Of a stretch of 64,000 nucleotides of DNA, positions 44,482 through 54,021 are shown piece by piece. Positions within the stretch are counted from its first letter, which is position 1; each line of letters begins with the position of its first letter. This DNA comes from Permianibacter aggregans (GTDB lineage Bacteria; Pseudomonadota; Gammaproteobacteria; Enterobacterales; Permianibacteraceae): NCBI RefSeq assembly GCF_009756665.1, contig NZ_CP037953.1, positions 744,001-808,000 of the forward strand. Reading direction: 5' to 3'. Position numbers and translations under genes: made by a program. The notes under the pieces were generated by a model. It was given only the letters and a program-made list of their open reading frames with translations, was not told where the DNA came from and ran no database searches.

Positions 44482-45312
44482 TTAGGAAAACAGTTCCGGC
44501 CTGGCTTGCCAAACCGTGGTCACCGCAGGCGGCAACGGCGGCATTCTGCCCAGCCCGGTCCAGCGCTGCGCTTCAGAATGAAAATCGCTGCCTTGACTGG
44601 CCCACAGCTCCAGCGAACGTACCAATTTTGCCATACGTTGCGCTTCTTTCGGAAACAGTTGCGGATAGGAAAGCTCGAAGCCCTGACCGCCGGCTTCTTT
44701 GAACGCTTCGGTCAGCTTTTGCAGACCGGAGCCAGAAAGCTTGTAACGACCGGGATGGGCCAATACCGGAATCCCTCCGGCCTCGCGAATCCAGCTGATG
44801 CCTTCGCTTAGTGAGCACCATTCGGCCGGCACATAGGCGGAACCGGTTCGGCCCAGATAACGCTTGAATGCCCGCTCCTGATCCTTGACCAAGCCTCGAT
44901 CGACCAGCTCATGAGCGACATGGCTACGGGTCGGTGCGCTGGCTTGGCGGCTGCAGAGCTGCTCCAGAACACCGTTGATATTGTCCTTGGCGAGCTTGGC
45001 GCAAATGGCTTCGGCACGATGCCAGCGACGCTGCTGCTGAGTCGCCAAGCCCTGCTGCAGGACCGTCGACGCGGTATCGACACCGAGGCCAACGACGTGA
45101 ATCTCCTTGTGCTGCCAACCGCAGGAGAGCTCGACAGCCGGCACCAGTTTCAGCGATTGGGCGGCAGCCTTGGCTTCCGCGATGCCGTCAACCGAGTCGT
45201 GATCGGAGAGCGCCAGCACGTTGACGCCGCGAGATTCGGCTTGCTGCACCAGTTCGGCGGGCGACAAGGCACCATCGGAATAGTGGCTATGGCAATGCAA
45301 ATCGATGATCAC
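44482..45312 (-). CDS. rnm: PHP-domain exoribonuclease (RNase AM/YciV)
   Basis: The 276-residue protein has a PHP phosphoesterase domain with DLHCHSHYSDGALSPAELV, SDHDSVDGI, VELSCGWQHKEIHVVG, LAHPGRYKL and GSDFHSE, the metal-binding histidines and aspartates of this family. E. coli RNase AM (YciV) is a 5'-3' exoribonuclease that trims the 5' ends of 5S and 16S rRNA fragments. It is upstream of yciO and divergent from yciB. The GTG at 45312 with GGAG upstream is the likely start; a GTG two codons earlier is possible. Confidence 0.9.
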   Translation of the reverse strand: MIIDLHCHSHYSDGALSPAELVQQAESRGVNVLALSDHDSVDGIAEAKAAAQSLKLVPAVELSCGWQHKEIHVVGLGVDTASTVLQQGLATQQQRRWHRAEAICAKLAKDNINGVLEQLCSRQASAPTRSHVAHELVDRGLVKDQERAFKRYLGRTGSAYVPAEWCSLSEGISWIREAGGIPVLAHPGRYKLSGSGLQKLTEAFKEAGGQGFELSYPQLFPKEAQRMAKLVRSLELWASQGSDFHSEAQRWTGLGRMPPLPPAVTTVWQARPELFS

Positions 45313-45387
45313 GAACACTCCAGGATGACGGACACACGTTCATTCGCCTATGATCGCGGCCTGATAAAAAAGTCCATGCAGTTTACC

Positions 45388-45969
45388 ATGCAGAAATTTC
45401 TGATCGATTTTTTCCCGCTCGCCGCGTTCTTGCTGCTGCTGTTGCTGAAAGATATTTACTGGGCAACTGGCGCGCTGATGATCGGCTCGGTACTGCAGAC
45501 GACCGTGCACTATGTTCTGCACAAACGCTTTGAAAAAATGCATTTGTTCGGCTTGGCTTTCGTTCTGCCGCTCGGTGGTTTAACACTGCTGCTGCACGAC
45601 CCGGCGTTCATCAAATGGAAAGTGTCGATCTTTTTCTGGGTAGTCGCGGTGATCATCGCCTGGCGCCATTGGCTGTTGAACAAAAACACCGTGCGCGAAT
45701 TGATGGAATTCTCGGTCAAAATCAGTTGGCCGGCACCGGATGCGCTGTGGAAGCAGATGAATCTGTTGTGGATGTGGTTCGCAATCATCACCGGTGTGCT
45801 GAATGTGTTGATCGCGTTTGTGTTTTTCCCCGGCAACAATCGCATCTGGGGACTGTTCAAATTTCCCGGCACGTTTGTCATTCAAATGGCCGTGATGATT
45901 TATACCTTCGTGAAACTGCAGCCGTATTTGCCGGCAGAAACTTCTGCAGAAAACCACAGCAAGGACTAA
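45388..45969 (+). CDS. yciB: Inner-membrane septation protein YciB
   Basis: YciB is an inner-membrane protein linked to cell division and envelope integrity in E. coli (also called IspZ/IspA). The 193-residue protein has five or so transmembrane segments and family blocks KFLIDFFPLAAFL, GGLTLLLHDPAFIKWKVSI, LWKQMNLLWMWFAIITGVLNVLIA. The ATG at 45388 fits the family start; an ATG at 45376 would add four residues. It heads yciB-yciI-bolA. Confidence 0.93.
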   Translation: MQKFLIDFFPLAAFLLLLLLKDIYWATGALMIGSVLQTTVHYVLHKRFEKMHLFGLAFVLPLGGLTLLLHDPAFIKWKVSIFFWVVAVIIAWRHWLLNKNTVRELMEFSVKISWPAPDALWKQMNLLWMWFAIITGVLNVLIAFVFFPGNNRIWGLFKFPGTFVIQMAVMIYTFVKLQPYLPAETSAENHSKD

Positions 45970-45972
45970 ACC

Positions 45973-46272
45973 ATGTTTTATCTGATCTATGCTGAAGATT
46001 ATCCGAATGCATTGGACAAGCGTTTGGGTGCGCGCGCCAATCACCTGGCCCGCTTGCAGCAACTGAAAAATGAAGGTCGTTTGCTGCTAGCCGGCCCGTG
46101 CCCGGCGATTGATAGCAATGATCCGGGCCCGGCCGGCTTTACCGGTTCGGTCATCATTGCGGAATTTGCTTCACTCGGTGAGGCACAGGCATTTGCCGAC
46201 AGCGACCCATACGTTGCCGCTGGTGTCTATCAACGCGTCACCGTCAAACCGTTCAAGAAGGTGCTACCGTAA
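45973..46272 (+). CDS. yciI: YciI-family protein
   Basis: The 99-residue protein has the YciI pattern: [44 protein letters not shown], a [23 protein letters not shown] middle and ending VKPFKKVLP. The fold is a dimeric alpha/beta barrel with conserved His and Asp suggesting an active site, but no reaction is established. It starts three bases after yciB and overlaps the BolA-family gene by one base. Confidence 0.93.
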   Translation: MFYLIYAEDYPNALDKRLGARANHLARLQQLKNEGRLLLAGPCPAIDSNDPGPAGFTGSVIIAEFASLGEAQAFADSDPYVAAGVYQRVTVKPFKKVLP

Positions 46273-46538
46273 TGGACAAAACCGAACGCGTTGAAGAAAT
46301 CCGTCGTCGCTTGCAACTGGCCTTACAGCCTGTGCAACTGGATGTCATCGATGAGAGCCATTTGCATGCGGGCCATGCCGGCGCGCTGACCGGTAAAGGC
46401 CATTTCGCCGTGCAGATCGTGTCACCGCAATTCGCCGGCAAAACACCACTTGCAAGACACCGCATGGTGTACGCGGCGCTCGGCGAGATGATGGATGAAG
46501 ACATCCATGCCCTTAGCATTTCGGCCAACACACCGTAA
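46272..46538 (+). CDS. BolA-family protein
   Basis: The 88-residue protein is a BolA/IbaG relative with the conserved LDVIDESHLHAGHAG loop and HRMVYAALGEMMDEDIHALSIS. BolA proteins partner with monothiol glutaredoxins in Fe-S cluster handling and affect cell shape in stationary phase. The partner glutaredoxin is not in the window. It is the third gene of the yciB-yciI operon. Confidence 0.93.
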   Translation: MDKTERVEEIRRRLQLALQPVQLDVIDESHLHAGHAGALTGKGHFAVQIVSPQFAGKTPLARHRMVYAALGEMMDEDIHALSISANTP

Positions 46539-46553
46539 TACGGGTCTTAACGC

Positions 46554-47525
46554 ATGCGCCTGCTGCCGAGCCGCCGCCATCGATTGACCTTGCTGGTCAT
46601 CACCTTGATGCTGGCGTTGTATTTGCTGTTGGTGCTGGATACTGCGCAGATCCATTCCCGGGCGATGTTTGCACTGTGGAATATCGCCCATGTGCCGCTA
46701 TTTTTCCTGCTGACTGTCGTCTTTGATCAGGCACTCAGCGGCCGCCATCCACCGGTGTTACGCGTCTGGTTGACGCTATTGTTGCCGCCGCTCCTGATTT
46801 TCGCGGTGGCCACCGAATGGTTGCAGTCACTGACGGCGCGCAATCCCAGCGGCCGCGATATCGCGATGAACGTGCTTGGCGTCGTGCTGGCCGTGCTCTG
46901 GCTTTATGCCCGTCATTATCTGCAAAGCACAGCGCCACGCTTGGTGTTGCGTAGCATTGTCGTGCTGGCGATCGCGATATTGTTTATTCGACCGATGCAA
47001 ATGCTCGCGGCCGATTGGCATCGGCAAAAAGCCTTTCCGGTGTTGTCCGATTTTGAGCATTGGACCGATACGCTGAATTGGTCGGCCGGCACCCGTTCCG
47101 CCGAGCAAGCTCGCGACGGCAAACATGCCTTGAAAGTCGTCTTACCGGAGCAACCGCTGGCCGGTGCCTCGTTACGTTATTTTCCGCGCCAATGGCATGA
47201 GCTCGCCTGTTTGAGTCTGTCGGTGTACAACCCACAAGCGAAAGCGCTACCGCTTTCCTTGCGTGTGCACGATAACCGTCACCGGCAAATGGGCGAGGCT
47301 TATCACGATCGCTACAACCAGAACTTCACTGCCAAACCCGGCTGGAATGATCTGCAAGTGCCGCTGGAAAAAATTGCCCATGCCGCGCAGACGCGCATCA
47401 TCAGTCTCGATGAAATCAGTACCGTGCGGGTGTTCTACCAGGGCACGCCAACTGCCGGTACCACGATTTATATCGACGCCGTGCGCTTGAGTAAAGAAAC
47501 CGAAAACTGCCAAGCCTCGCGCTGA
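46554..47525 (+). CDS. VanZ-domain protein with C-terminal extension
   Basis: The 323-residue protein has an N-terminal VanZ-like domain of four or five transmembrane segments (about 10-155, with FFLLTVVFDQALSGRHP and ATEWLQSLTARNPSGRDIAMNVLGVVLA). After a last membrane segment the C-terminal 150 residues are extracytoplasmic and beta-rich with a carbohydrate-binding-like pattern (DGKHALKVVLPEQPLAGASLRY, WNDLQVPLEKI, TIYIDAVRLS). Such fused VanZ proteins are known, with no assigned function. It is convergent with rpoS. Confidence 0.8.
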   Translation: MRLLPSRRHRLTLLVITLMLALYLLLVLDTAQIHSRAMFALWNIAHVPLFFLLTVVFDQALSGRHPPVLRVWLTLLLPPLLIFAVATEWLQSLTARNPSGRDIAMNVLGVVLAVLWLYARHYLQSTAPRLVLRSIVVLAIAILFIRPMQMLAADWHRQKAFPVLSDFEHWTDTLNWSAGTRSAEQARDGKHALKVVLPEQPLAGASLRYFPRQWHELACLSLSVYNPQAKALPLSLRVHDNRHRQMGEAYHDRYNQNFTAKPGWNDLQVPLEKIAHAAQTRIISLDEISTVRVFYQGTPTAGTTIYIDAVRLSKETENCQASR

Positions 47526-47542
47526 TAGGCGTTTTGTAAGCA

Positions 47543-47574
47543 GCAAAAAAAAGAAAGCCCCGCATCGCGGGGCC
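47543..47574 (-). terminator. Rho-independent terminator of rpoS
   Basis: GCCCCGC-GAT-GCGGGGC on the minus strand is followed by TTTCTTTTTTTT. It lies about 20 bases after the rpoS stop and may also serve as the end for the convergent VanZ gene. Confidence 0.9.
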
Positions 47575-47593
47575 ACACACAAGTACTCAAACG

Positions 47594-48571
47594 TTATTCG
47601 AACAAGGCATCCATATTCAGATTTTGCTCGCGCAGAATTTCGCGCAGACGCTTCAGTGCCTCGACCTGGATTTGCCGCACCCGTTCGCGCGTCAACCCGA
47701 TCTCATTACCCACTTCTTCCAGCGTTTGCGGTTCGTATTCGAGCAGGCCGAAACGACGAGCCAGCACATCGCGCTGCTTGTCTGACAACATGTTCAGCCA
47801 TTTCTCGATATTGCTGCGCATATCGTGATCTTCGAGCACGGCAACCGGCTCGCTGGCCATATCGTCCGGGATCGTGTCGAGCAACGACCGATCGCCATCG
47901 GTGCCGAACGGGGTATCAATCGAGCTGATGCGCTCATTGAGGCCAAGCATTTTCGACACGTCTTCAACCGGCTTGCCGAGTTTGGCGGCAATTTCTTCGG
48001 CGGTCGGTTCGTGATCGAGTTTGTGCGCCAGCTCGCGAGCGGCACGCAGGTAAACATTCAATTCTTTGACGACGTGGATAGGCAGACGAATGGTGCGGGT
48101 CTGGTTCATCAGCGCCCGTTCAATCGTTTGACGAATCCACCAGGTGGCATAGGTGGAAAAGCGGAAACCGCGCTCAGGGTCGAATTTCTCGACAGCGCGG
48201 ATCAGACCAAGGTTACCTTCTTCGATCAGATCGAGCAGTGGCAGGCCGCGACCGTTGTAACGGCGGGCGATTTTCACCACCAGGCGCAGATTGCTCTCGA
48301 TCATCCGTTGTTTGGATTTCATGCAGCCGCGTTGCGACTTGCGGGAAAAATAGACTTCTTCTTCGGCGGTGAGCAGCGCGGAAGCACCAATTTCACCAAG
48401 ATAGAGTTGTGTAGCATCCATGATTTTCTCGTCCTCCGTTAGATCGAACCGGACGGGAGCCTGGGGCTCAGTGTCTTCTGTGTCGTAGTCCTCTTCTGAG
48501 AACTCGTCGTGGAGGGCCAATTCTTCTGAATCGTCATCCAGCAAAGCGTCGTTGTTCCACTGCTCTTTCAT
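47594..48571 (-). CDS. rpoS: RNA polymerase sigma factor RpoS
   Basis: The 325-residue sigma-70-family protein directs transcription in stationary phase and general stress. After an acidic N-terminus it has region 2 ([50 protein letters not shown]), region 3 and region 4 ([37 protein letters not shown]-like). Length and [13 protein letters not shown] are RpoS-type rather than RpoD. ATG follows GGAGG by seven bases. It follows nlpD, in which rpoS promoters commonly lie. Confidence 0.97.
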   Translation of the reverse strand: MKEQWNNDALLDDDSEELALHDEFSEEDYDTEDTEPQAPVRFDLTEDEKIMDATQLYLGEIGASALLTAEEEVYFSRKSQRGCMKSKQRMIESNLRLVVKIARRYNGRGLPLLDLIEEGNLGLIRAVEKFDPERGFRFSTYATWWIRQTIERALMNQTRTIRLPIHVVKELNVYLRAARELAHKLDHEPTAEEIAAKLGKPVEDVSKMLGLNERISSIDTPFGTDGDRSLLDTIPDDMASEPVAVLEDHDMRSNIEKWLNMLSDKQRDVLARRFGLLEYEPQTLEEVGNEIGLTRERVRQIQVEALKRLREILREQNLNMDALFE

Positions 48572-48698
48572 GACAGTACCTCCACCAAGCGATTGTGCCG
48601 GGCGTCTCAGACTTCAGGCTTGAGGTCTGGCGGCCTTCGGCTATTACTTCAGTCATTCGGATTCACTCTGCTGCAGTAATCGCCGGCGCTGTTATCAT

Positions 48699-49607
48699 TC
48701 AGCGTTTCGGCAAATACTTGAGTGGATCCACCGGTTGACCCTGGTAGCGGATCTCGAAGTGCAATTGCACTCGATCAGTTCCGCTATCGCCTATATCGGC
48801 AAGTAACTGGCCAGCTTTAACGGCGTCGTTTTCTTTCACATGCAGGGCGCTGTTGTGGGCGTAGGCGCTCAAAAAATCGTCATTGTGTTTCACAATAACC
48901 AAATTCCCGAAACCACGCAAACCGCCCCCTGCATAGACCACAACGCCATCAGCGGCCGAGCGAACCGGTTCACCTTTTTTCCCTGCAATATTCAGGCCCT
49001 TGTTGCCCATCGAGGCTGACGAGAAGCGCTGGACGACCTCACCCGGGGCCGGCCAATGCCAGTTGACGACGCTGGGCCCGACATACTGGCTGATCGAAGT
49101 ATTCGTACCAGATGATGCGGATTGACTGGAGGCTATGACGGAGTGAGTACTTCTGTCAGAGTTGGATTGAAGAGACTCTGAAGTGCTTGCCGGACGACTG
49201 GTCTGACTTGACGAAGCCGTCGGTTGTCTACTACCACCAGTTGAGGAAATGCCCCGATTGGTGGTGGTTCTGCCCTCAGAATTCGACGGATTTTTGACGT
49301 TTTCGCCATTATTTTGACGTTCGGCGAGCCTTGGGCCAGAGAGTTTCAAGCGCTGACCAGGAAAGATCAGGAAATTATTGCCGATGCCGTTCCAAGAGGC
49401 GAGCTGACGGTAATCAAGGCCGTAGGAGAAGGCTATCGAATACAGCGTTTCGCCAGCCCTGACCACATGATAGCCGAGAAAACTCGCCTGCTCCTGAGCC
49501 ACCAGCCGTGATTCGACCGGTGCAATATGCGGCGCCGCGCAGGCATTCAGCAACAGCGCGACAACAATGAGCGAAGCTAGACGACAAGCTTTCACGCGTT
49601 TGATCAC
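48699..49607 (-). CDS. nlpD: NlpD, amidase activator lipoprotein
   Basis: NlpD activates the peptidoglycan amidase AmiC at division. The 302-residue protein has a lipobox LNAC (Cys23), a LysM domain (about 45-92, YHVVRAGETLYSIAFSYGLDY), a long Ser/Thr-rich linker and a LytM/M23 domain (about 195-300). The M23 zinc ligands are degenerate (GLNIAGKKGEP and QLHFEIRYQG), as in E. coli NlpD, so it is an activator and not a hydrolase. The GTG start shares a base with the pcm stop. Promoters for rpoS are expected in the coding region or the 127-base gap. Confidence 0.95.
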   Translation of the reverse strand: MIKRVKACRLASLIVVALLLNACAAPHIAPVESRLVAQEQASFLGYHVVRAGETLYSIAFSYGLDYRQLASWNGIGNNFLIFPGQRLKLSGPRLAERQNNGENVKNPSNSEGRTTTNRGISSTGGSRQPTASSSQTSRPASTSESLQSNSDRSTHSVIASSQSASSGTNTSISQYVGPSVVNWHWPAPGEVVQRFSSASMGNKGLNIAGKKGEPVRSAADGVVVYAGGGLRGFGNLVIVKHNDDFLSAYAHNSALHVKENDAVKAGQLLADIGDSGTDRVQLHFEIRYQGQPVDPLKYLPKR

Positions 49608-50245
49608 TACTCCACGGGGCCGGCTTGCAGCGGCACAAAGCGGACTTTGTCCATCATCGCCACCTGCTTCTGACCATTGCGTTTTTCCACCAGCATCAAA
49701 TCCTGGACACCGCTGTGCTGACCCACAGGGATGATCATCCGGCCGCCTTCGGCCAGTTGATCGAACAGGGCTTGCGGTACCGCCATTGGCGCCGCGGTGA
49801 CGATAATGGCATCGAACGGCGCGTGTTCTTTCCAGCCCTGGAAGCCATCACCGTGACGGAAATACACGCCCTCAACGCCCATCGACTGCAACCTTTCTTT
49901 CGCCTGATCTTGCAACGCGCCGATGCGCTCGATGGTGTAAATCTCGTCAACCAGCTGTGACAACACGGCGGTTTGATAACCGCAGCCAGTGCCGATTTCC
50001 AGCACTTTCTTGACCGGACCGGCATCGAGCATCAGTTCGGTCATCCGGGCAACGATAAACGGTTGTGAAATGGTTTGGCCTCGGCCGATTGGTAAGGCGG
50101 TATCTTCATAAGCGCGATGCGCCAGGGCTTCATCAACGAATATATGGCGCGGCGTGGCCGCCACTGCGGCCAGCACCATCGGGTTGCTGATGCCGCTTTC
50201 CTGCAGGCGCTGCACCAGCCGCTGGCGGGTGCGTTCGGATGTCAT
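49607..50245 (-). CDS. pcm: Protein-L-isoaspartate O-methyltransferase
   Basis: Pcm repairs isoaspartyl residues in aged proteins. The 212-residue protein starts [14 protein letters not shown] and has [17 protein letters not shown] (S-adenosylmethionine binding), [19 protein letters not shown] and VPVGQ-like segments of the family. ATG at 50245 is chosen for Pseudomonas alignment and a GAGGG site. An ATG at 50275, overlapping the surE stop, would add ten residues. Order surE-pcm-nlpD-rpoS is conserved. Confidence 0.95.
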   Translation of the reverse strand: MTSERTRQRLVQRLQESGISNPMVLAAVAATPRHIFVDEALAHRAYEDTALPIGRGQTISQPFIVARMTELMLDAGPVKKVLEIGTGCGYQTAVLSQLVDEIYTIERIGALQDQAKERLQSMGVEGVYFRHGDGFQGWKEHAPFDAIIVTAAPMAVPQALFDQLAEGGRMIIPVGQHSGVQDLMLVEKRNGQKQVAMMDKVRFVPLQAGPVE

Positions 50246-50271
50246 GCCTATCCCTCGAATACTGCTTGCGT

Positions 50272-51027
50272 TCATGGTAATGACATCGCCCCAATCCAGT
50301 CGTTCAACTTGTCCATGCTGCTGTAGGCGGTCAGGTCCACGTGCAGCGGCGTCACGGAAACACAACCATTTTCTATTGCATGGAAATCAGTGCCCTCGCC
50401 GGCGTCATCGCCTTCGGCCGGCGGGCCAATCCAGTATACATCCCGACCTTTCGGGTCGTGCGCCGGAATAATCGTGTCGGCTCTATGCCGGTGACCAAGC
50501 CTTGTCACCTTGATGCCGGCCAATTGATCGTAGGGCAGGTCCGGCACATTGACGTTCAGAATCCGATTATGAGCCAGCGAACGGCTTTTCAGTTGCTTGA
50601 CCAGCTTCAGCGCCACTTTTGCCGCGGTTTCATAGTGCTCGCATTTCGGGCCAACCAGCGACATTGCCAGTGCCGGATAACCGAGATGACGGCCTTCCAT
50701 CGCCGCTGCGACGGTGCCGGAATAAATGACATCATCACCAAGATTGGCGCCGTTGTTGATACCGGCCAGCACGATATCTGGCGGCTTCGGCATCAAGCGG
50801 TGGGTGGCCAAGTGCACGCAATCGGTCGGCGTACCGGTCACCGCGAAAAAACCCTCGACGCTCAGGTGATAGCGGATCGGCGTATCGAGCGTCAGCGAGT
50901 TGCTGGCACCGCTGCGATTGCGATCCGGCGCCACCACGGTAACTTCGCCCAATTCGCGCAGGGCGTCATGCAACGCTTTCAGGCCTGGCGCAAAATAACC
51001 ATCATCATTACTCAGCAGAATTCGCAT
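50272..51027 (-). CDS. surE: 5'/3'-nucleotidase SurE
   Basis: The 251-residue protein begins [19 protein letters not shown], with the DD (8, 9) metal-binding pair of the SurE fold, and has [22 protein letters not shown] and a family C-terminus. SurE dephosphorylates nucleoside monophosphates and is linked to stationary-phase survival. The ATG at 51027 is preferred to the GTG one codon before. It lies 42 bases after ispF, with no truD between them. Confidence 0.96.
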   Translation of the reverse strand: MRILLSNDDGYFAPGLKALHDALRELGEVTVVAPDRNRSGASNSLTLDTPIRYHLSVEGFFAVTGTPTDCVHLATHRLMPKPPDIVLAGINNGANLGDDVIYSGTVAAAMEGRHLGYPALAMSLVGPKCEHYETAAKVALKLVKQLKSRSLAHNRILNVNVPDLPYDQLAGIKVTRLGHRHRADTIIPAHDPKGRDVYWIGPPAEGDDAGEGTDFHAIENGCVSVTPLHVDLTAYSSMDKLNDWIGAMSLP

Positions 51028-51069
51028 CACAGCTCACCGACAACAACGGGCGCACATGTTACCGCGCCA

Positions 51070-51564
51070 TCAGCGGCTTGCAACTGCCTTGGCCATCAAC
51101 AGCGCAACGGCGTGCACCGCGATGCCTTCCTTACGGCCGATATAGCCTAGCCCTTCGGTGGTCGTGGCTTTCAGGTTGACCGCCGATTCCGGCAGCGCCA
51201 AATCCTCGGCTACCTGCCTGCGCATCGCCGATTTATGGCCACTGAGCCGAGGCGTTTGCGCCACGACGGTGATGTCGACATTGGCGACCGCCCAACCCTG
51301 TTCGGCGATCAGCGTCATCACGTGGGCCAGTAGCGCACGACTGTCAGCACCGCGCCAGCGCTCGTCGGTGTCGGGAAAGTGCTCGCCAATATCACCAAGA
51401 CCGGCAGCACCGAGCAGAGCATCGCACAGCGCGTGCAGCACGACATCGCCATCGGAATGGGCCAGCACACCTTGCGCACCGGGTATGCTGACGCCGGCCA
51501 AGATCAGCGGTTTGTCACCGCCGAATTTATGCACATCAAAACCATGACCGATTCGAAAACTCAT
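51070..51564 (-). CDS. ispF: 2-C-methyl-D-erythritol 2,4-cyclodiphosphate synthase
   Basis: IspF catalyses the cyclisation step of the MEP (non-mevalonate) isoprenoid pathway. The 164-residue protein has GHGFDVH (Asp10, His12 zinc ligands), [27 protein letters not shown] and [17 protein letters not shown]. It follows ispD, which performs the earlier cytidylyltransferase step. Confidence 0.97.
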   Translation of the reverse strand: MSFRIGHGFDVHKFGGDKPLILAGVSIPGAQGVLAHSDGDVVLHALCDALLGAAGLGDIGEHFPDTDERWRGADSRALLAHVMTLIAEQGWAVANVDITVVAQTPRLSGHKSAMRRQVAEDLALPESAVNLKATTTEGLGYIGRKEGIAVHAVALLMAKAVASR

Positions 51565-51585
51565 TCGTTGCTACCTTTCATTATT

Positions 51586-52302
51586 TCAGTCACGCCAGCC
51601 CTGCTGACGCTGCCAGGCAAAAATCTGTTCGGCGATCATCAAGTCCTGGCCTTGAGTGATCTTGATGTTGTCATCACGACCACGAACGATGCGCACGGTA
51701 TGACCAGCCGCTTCCATCGCCGACGCTTCATCGGTGACGGCAATCGCGCGACTCTCGGACGAGATCAACGCGGTCAGTAACGCCTGAAAACGAAACACTT
51801 GCGGCGTCATCGCCCGCCATAAACCTTGGCGATCGACGGTGGCTTCAATCGTGCCATCGTTCGCCACTCTTTTCAGCGTATCGGCCACCGGCACGGCCAG
51901 AATCGCACCGGCAAAATTTTCCGTTTCGGCGTCCTTGAGTGTAGTGAATAACTGTTGCAGATCGGAGGCAAGCAATAGCGGTCTGGCGGCGTCATGAACG
52001 AATACCCAATCATGATCCTCTGCTCGCCCCTGCAATGCCCGTAACGCTGCCAGCACCGACGCATGGCGGGTATCGCCACCAACGACGGTTTGCACCGGCA
52101 ACGCGGCAGCATCGGAATGCCGAAAAAGCTGATCATCAGCAGCCAGTGCTACCAGCACCTGACTGAAACGGGAATCAGCGAGAAAAAAAGACAGGGTATG
52201 GAAAAGAACCGTGGCGCCGTGCAGTGACAAATATTGTTTGGGTCGATCGGCACCGAGCCGGGAGCCGGAACCTGCCGCCGGAATAATGGCCCAACAACGC
52301 AT
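51586..52302 (-). CDS. ispD: 4-diphosphocytidyl-2-C-methyl-D-erythritol synthase
   Basis: The 238-residue cytidylyltransferase starts with WAIIPAAGSGSRLGADRPKQYLSL, the CTP-binding glycine-rich motif with its Arg and Lys, and contains VHDAARPLL and TDEASAMEAAGHTVRIVRGRDDNIKIT. It transfers CMP to MEP in isoprenoid synthesis. It begins two bases after ftsB and 21 bases before ispF, giving the classic ftsB-ispD-ispF order. Confidence 0.97.
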   Translation of the reverse strand: MRCWAIIPAAGSGSRLGADRPKQYLSLHGATVLFHTLSFFLADSRFSQVLVALAADDQLFRHSDAAALPVQTVVGGDTRHASVLAALRALQGRAEDHDWVFVHDAARPLLLASDLQQLFTTLKDAETENFAGAILAVPVADTLKRVANDGTIEATVDRQGLWRAMTPQVFRFQALLTALISSESRAIAVTDEASAMEAAGHTVRIVRGRDDNIKITQGQDLMIAEQIFAWQRQQGWRD

Positions 52303-52304
52303 GC

Positions 52305-52580
52305 TTATCTACCGTCGACGATGCGGTAAAACACTTCGCCTTTTTTGACCAGGCCCAGCTCATGGCGGGCGCGTTCTTCAATGCCATCGAGACCGGTTTT
52401 CAAATCGACAATATCAACCCGCAGTGACGCGTTGCGTTCATTGAGTAAATCGTTTTCGGCTTTTTGTTGTTCAATGCGGGCATGCAACTGATGCAGCTCG
52501 GCGATGCTGCCGTGGCCATACCATAGCCGGCCCTGCAACGCGCAGAACATCAGCAGGAATACCACCGCCACCACTTTCAT
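52305..52580 (-). CDS. ftsB: Cell division protein FtsB
   Basis: FtsB, with FtsL and FtsQ, regulates septal peptidoglycan synthesis. The 91-residue protein has one N-terminal transmembrane segment (MKVVAVVFLLMFCALQGRLWYG) and a leucine-zipper coiled coil (HQLHARIEQQKAENDLLNERNASLRVDIVDLKTG), ending in ERARHELGLVKKGEVFYRIV, the family signature. The ATG at 52580 is seven bases after GGGA. Confidence 0.95.
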   Translation of the reverse strand: MKVVAVVFLLMFCALQGRLWYGHGSIAELHQLHARIEQQKAENDLLNERNASLRVDIVDLKTGLDGIEERARHELGLVKKGEVFYRIVDGR

Positions 52581-52662
52581 GATCATTTCCCTTGGGTTGC
52601 ACCGGGCGCAGTATCGCAGAATTGGCGCGGGTTTGACTACCACCGCGCCATCGCCAATCACA

Positions 52663-53649
52663 TCAAGCTTGCGACTTTTCTGCTGACATCCGCCCGAAAG
52701 GTTTGCTCAGCAACAGGCGCAGATCCGATCCGATCTCAAACAGGTAAACCACCACGATAGCCACCAGAATGAAATCGACCGAACGCTCCATCCAATAGTT
52801 GACCCGGGTAAAGTTTTCGACCGCATCGGTCGGGCCGGTAACGGTCAGCAGCGCATCGGCCATCAACAATTGATAAGCAATAAACAAAGTGACGGCGCTG
52901 ACCGCCAGCCGGGCAATGGCCTTGATTCTGGTCCGTACCGGATGAGCGAAATTGATCAGCGCCGCGCCCAGTTCAATAATCGACAACACCAGAATCGGAT
53001 AAAAGTATGGGTGCCAGGCGGTCGACAAGGAGACATCGAATTCCAGATGATCAATCGGGAACATATTCATGAACTCTATGCGACCCAACCACCAGGCGAT
53101 AAAGATCACCCCGAAAATGATCTCAAACATACTTTCCGAGCGGGCAATAACGTAACGCTTTGGGTCGCGCGGCAAACGCGAAGGATGCCAATGACCGAAG
53201 ACATTAAAACGGATTTGCTGGCGCTCCAACACCGCCAGCGTCAACACCAATGCACCGATGCCGAAAACAAATGCCCAGGAGGCTTGGCTGGCGCCTTGGA
53301 TAATGGCCTGAATCAAATTCTGGCCACCGAAAACGTTGAACACGGCAATCGCGGTATAGATACCAATCAGAACGTAAGCCAGCGGTTTCAGGGCCAGCCA
53401 GAATAGTCCTGACATGTGATTGCCAAGTAACGGCTCCGCTTCATAAAACTTGGCGGCAGCACTGGCTGGATGGCCGGCTTGCAGCAGCAACTTGTGCCAG
53501 TCCTGTTCCGACAGAGGCTCGCCGCGCTGCTGCTCCCAAGCTTCGGCCTGTGAGCGCAACTCATCGCGTAACTCTTCAATGATGTCGTCTTTTGCGGTGG
53601 GCGGAAGATAGCTTCGGACCGCTTCCAGGTAACTGTCCAACAGGCTCAT
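52663..53649 (-). CDS. HAAS-domain polytopic membrane protein
   Basis: The 328-residue protein has an N-terminal charged helical region (about 1-75, SLLDSYLEAVRSYLPPTAKDDIIEELRDELRSQAEAWEQQRG) that resembles the HAAS signalling-associated helix found next to PadR regulators, then about six transmembrane segments. PadR/HAAS-membrane pairs are common and are thought to sense or answer to envelope conditions. It overlaps the PadR gene by four bases. The pair is inserted between eno and ftsB, which in E. coli are adjacent. Exact function unknown. Confidence 0.75.
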   Translation of the reverse strand: MSLLDSYLEAVRSYLPPTAKDDIIEELRDELRSQAEAWEQQRGEPLSEQDWHKLLLQAGHPASAAAKFYEAEPLLGNHMSGLFWLALKPLAYVLIGIYTAIAVFNVFGGQNLIQAIIQGASQASWAFVFGIGALVLTLAVLERQQIRFNVFGHWHPSRLPRDPKRYVIARSESMFEIIFGVIFIAWWLGRIEFMNMFPIDHLEFDVSLSTAWHPYFYPILVLSIIELGAALINFAHPVRTRIKAIARLAVSAVTLFIAYQLLMADALLTVTGPTDAVENFTRVNYWMERSVDFILVAIVVVYLFEIGSDLRLLLSKPFGRMSAEKSQA

Positions 53650-53999
53650 GGCACTTCTCCTTCAAAATGGGGTTCCTTCACAATCCGTTCGATGCTGTCG
53701 TTCAACTGACGCCAGTCGATCATCAAGCGCTCAAGCACTTGCACTCCGCTTTCTGATAAGCGGTAAAAGCGTTTTTGGCGCTTGTCCTCTTCCCGCCATT
53801 CGCTGTTCAACAGCCCCTGTGATTCCAGGCGGCGCACCAGTGGATACAGCGTGCCTTCATCGATTTCGAGACCCTGATCGTTCAAGGCTTTGCGCAGCGA
53901 ATAGCCGTAATGCTCCTGCCGCAACTGGCCAAGCACCGCCAGAATCAGCGAACCCCGGCGCAGCTCCTGCAGCAATTTGTCCTGAATGCCCTGTTCCAT
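53646..53999 (-). CDS. PadR-family transcriptional regulator
   Basis: The 117-residue protein has a PadR winged helix (SLILAVLGQLRQEHYGYSLRKALNDQGLEIDEGTLYPLVRRLESQGLLNSEWRE) and a short C-terminal dimerisation helix, the smaller PadR class. ATG at 53999 follows GGGAG. It is co-transcribed with and overlaps the downstream membrane-protein gene. Several overlapping dyads lie just upstream and probably include its own operator, for negative autoregulation. Confidence 0.93.
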   Translation of the reverse strand: MEQGIQDKLLQELRRGSLILAVLGQLRQEHYGYSLRKALNDQGLEIDEGTLYPLVRRLESQGLLNSEWREEDKRQKRFYRLSESGVQVLERLMIDWRQLNDSIERIVKEPHFEGEVP

Positions 54000-54021
54000 A
54001 GCAGCTCCCATACTTGGCGGC

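Noticed and set aside
49607-50365. Long N-terminal extension of pcm
   Set aside because: The added residues lie inside surE and are not conserved; [10 protein letters not shown] is the family start.
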